From: Pseudomonas gingeri
GTDB taxonomy: Bacteria > Pseudomonadota > Gammaproteobacteria > Pseudomonadales > Pseudomonadaceae
DNA length: 64,000 bases
Direction: 5' to 3'
NCBI RefSeq assembly: GCF_013386165.1
Contig: NZ_JACAOS010000001.1
Coordinates: 299,476-363,475 of the forward strand
The position numbers and the translations under genes were made by a program. Under the pieces are notes generated by a model. It had not been told where the DNA came from, did no database searches, and saw only the letters and a list, made by a program, of their open reading frames with translations. The first letter of the stretch is position 1; each line of letters begins with the position of its first letter. Shown one piece after another: positions 63,170 to 64,000 of this stretch.

Positions 63170-64000
63170 CTACAGGGGCGCGGGCAACCAACTGGTGTGC
63201 CAGATCAGCACCCGGCTGACCCGATTGTCCTCGGTCTCGAGGATTTCCAGGCGGTAACGGCCGATCTTCAGGCACACGGCGCTCTCCGGGATGGTTTCCA
63301 GCGCTTCGGTGACCAGGCCATTAAGGGTTTTCGGACCATCTGAAGGCAGGTGCCAGCCCAGGCTCTTGTTCAACTCACGAATCGATGCCGCCCCTTCAAT
63401 CACCAGCCGACCATCGGCCTGGGGATGGATATGCGGGTTGTCGAGGCTGTGCTCGCTTTCGAATTCGCCGACAATCTCTTCAAGGATATCTTCCAGGGTG
63501 ACGATGCCCAGCACTTCGCCGTATTCGTCCACCACCATGCCCAGGCGTCGCTGCTGCTTGTGGAAGTTCAGCAATTGCAGTTGCAGCGGGGTACTTTCCG
63601 GGACGAAATACGGCTCGTGGCAGGCGGCGAGCAGGGCGGCTTTGGTCAGGCTGGCATCGAACAGCAGATTGAGGATCTGGCGGGTATTGATCACCGCCTC
63701 GACCTGGTTGATATCGTTGTGGAAGACCGGCAGGCGGGTACGGCGGTTCTTCAGCAACTGGGCGGTGATTTCCTCGATGGAATCGTCGAGGTTGATCCCG
63801 TTCACTTCGCTGCGGGGCACCAGGATGTCGTTGACGGTGATGTTGTCCAGGGCCTTGATGCTCGACAGCGACGGGTTGCGCGGCAGGTGCTCCGGTTCGT
63901 CTTCCGGGTCGAGGGGCGGCTGGTCTTCATCGATCTGCTTGACTGCGCCGGCCTTGCTGATAAAAGGCCGCAGCAACAGTTGCGCGATACCGCTCAGCAG
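63170..64000 (-). CDS. Hemolysin/CorC-type CBS-domain protein (CNNM family), N-terminus outside window
   Basis: The reading frame continues to the window end (LLSGIAQLLLRPFISKA), so at least the N-terminal DUF21 membrane domain is missing. Visible are two CBS domains (about VNDILVPRSEVNGINLDDSI and VVDEYGEVLGIVTLEDILEE) and a C-terminal CorC_HlyC domain (DGRLVIEGAASIRELNKSLG to KIGRYRLEILETEDNRV). Relatives act in magnesium/cobalt efflux or transport; the hemolysin name is historical. A REP pair lies after its stop. Confidence 0.88.
   Translation of the reverse strand: MLSGIAQLLLRPFISKAGAVKQIDEDQPPLDPEDEPEHLPRNPSLSSIKALDNITVNDILVPRSEVNGINLDDSIEEITAQLLKNRRTRLPVFHNDINQVEAVINTRQILNLLFDASLTKAALLAACHEPYFVPESTPLQLQLLNFHKQQRRLGMVVDEYGEVLGIVTLEDILEEIVGEFESEHSLDNPHIHPQADGRLVIEGAASIRELNKSLGWHLPSDGPKTLNGLVTEALETIPESAVCLKIGRYRLEILETEDNRVSRVLIWHTSWLPAPL

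Overview
The window is chromosomal DNA of a Pseudomonas species, most likely of the P. fluorescens group. This rests on high-GC gamma-proteobacterial coding style, Pseudomonas-type gene order (dauBAR next to rhlB and the aap transporter; hupN/ndpA, valS, holC, pepA, lptFG; lepA-lepB-rnc-era-recO-pdxJ) and abundant REP-type repeats such as GGAGCCGGCTTGCTGGCGAT and GCGAGCGGGCTTGCCCGC. I see no rRNA, tRNA, CRISPR array, integrase or insertion sequence. Nearly all of it is core genome, with a few isolated accessory genes set between core blocks.

Layout. 1-5 kb: truncated yaaA, a polysaccharide-deacetylase-like gene that has lost metal ligands, a PIN-PhoH ATPase, and moaC-moaD-moaE for molybdopterin synthesis. 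5-11.4 kb: a D-amino-acid/arginine module made of a periplasmic binding protein, the reverse-strand operon dauB-dauA-dauR, then rhlB and a carboxylesterase. 11.4-16 kb: the general amino-acid ABC transporter aapJQMP behind a probable sigma-54 promoter. 16-22.9 kb: an orphan MqsA antitoxin, a GntR regulator with a CynX-type exporter, small enzymes (NTF2-like, GIY-YIG, GST, glutaredoxin), and nucleoid proteins NdpA and HupN.

22.9-27 kb is accessory: a 637-residue protein with a TIKI/TraB/ChaN-like toxin domain, rlmF, and a small unknown beta-rich protein. 27-35 kb: valS, a small conserved gene, holC, pepA, and divergently lptF-lptG for LPS export. 35-42 kb: lepA, lepB, a DUF4845 gene, rnc, era, recO and pdxJ, an operon-like block for translation, secretion and RNA processing. 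42-48 kb: mltF, purL and a YqfO-like gene. 48-49.2 kb: an isolated secreted protein resembling the cholera/pertussis-toxin ADP-ribosyltransferase fold, apparently duplicated in tandem with one degenerate copy. 49.3-56.6 kb: the GlcNAc PTS operon nagR-nagA-nagB2-nagF-nagE. 56.6-64 kb: L,D-transpeptidase, two NUDIX hydrolases, a gamma-carbonic anhydrase-like protein, a DUF1289 protein, a VUT-family membrane protein, purT, an MHS-type MFS transporter, and a truncated CBS/CorC hemolysin-family gene.

The most notable signals are: (1) the tandem enterotoxin-like ADP-ribosyltransferase; (2) the TIKI-like effector with a duplicated C-terminal module; (3) a near-identical 23-bp palindromic element upstream of both the binding-protein gene and dauB, a candidate DauR operator; (4) three dispersed 133-bp hairpin repeats of exactly equal length, plus 124/125-bp and 63-bp tandem repeats tied to REP sequences; (5) the orphan mqsA with its own palindrome.
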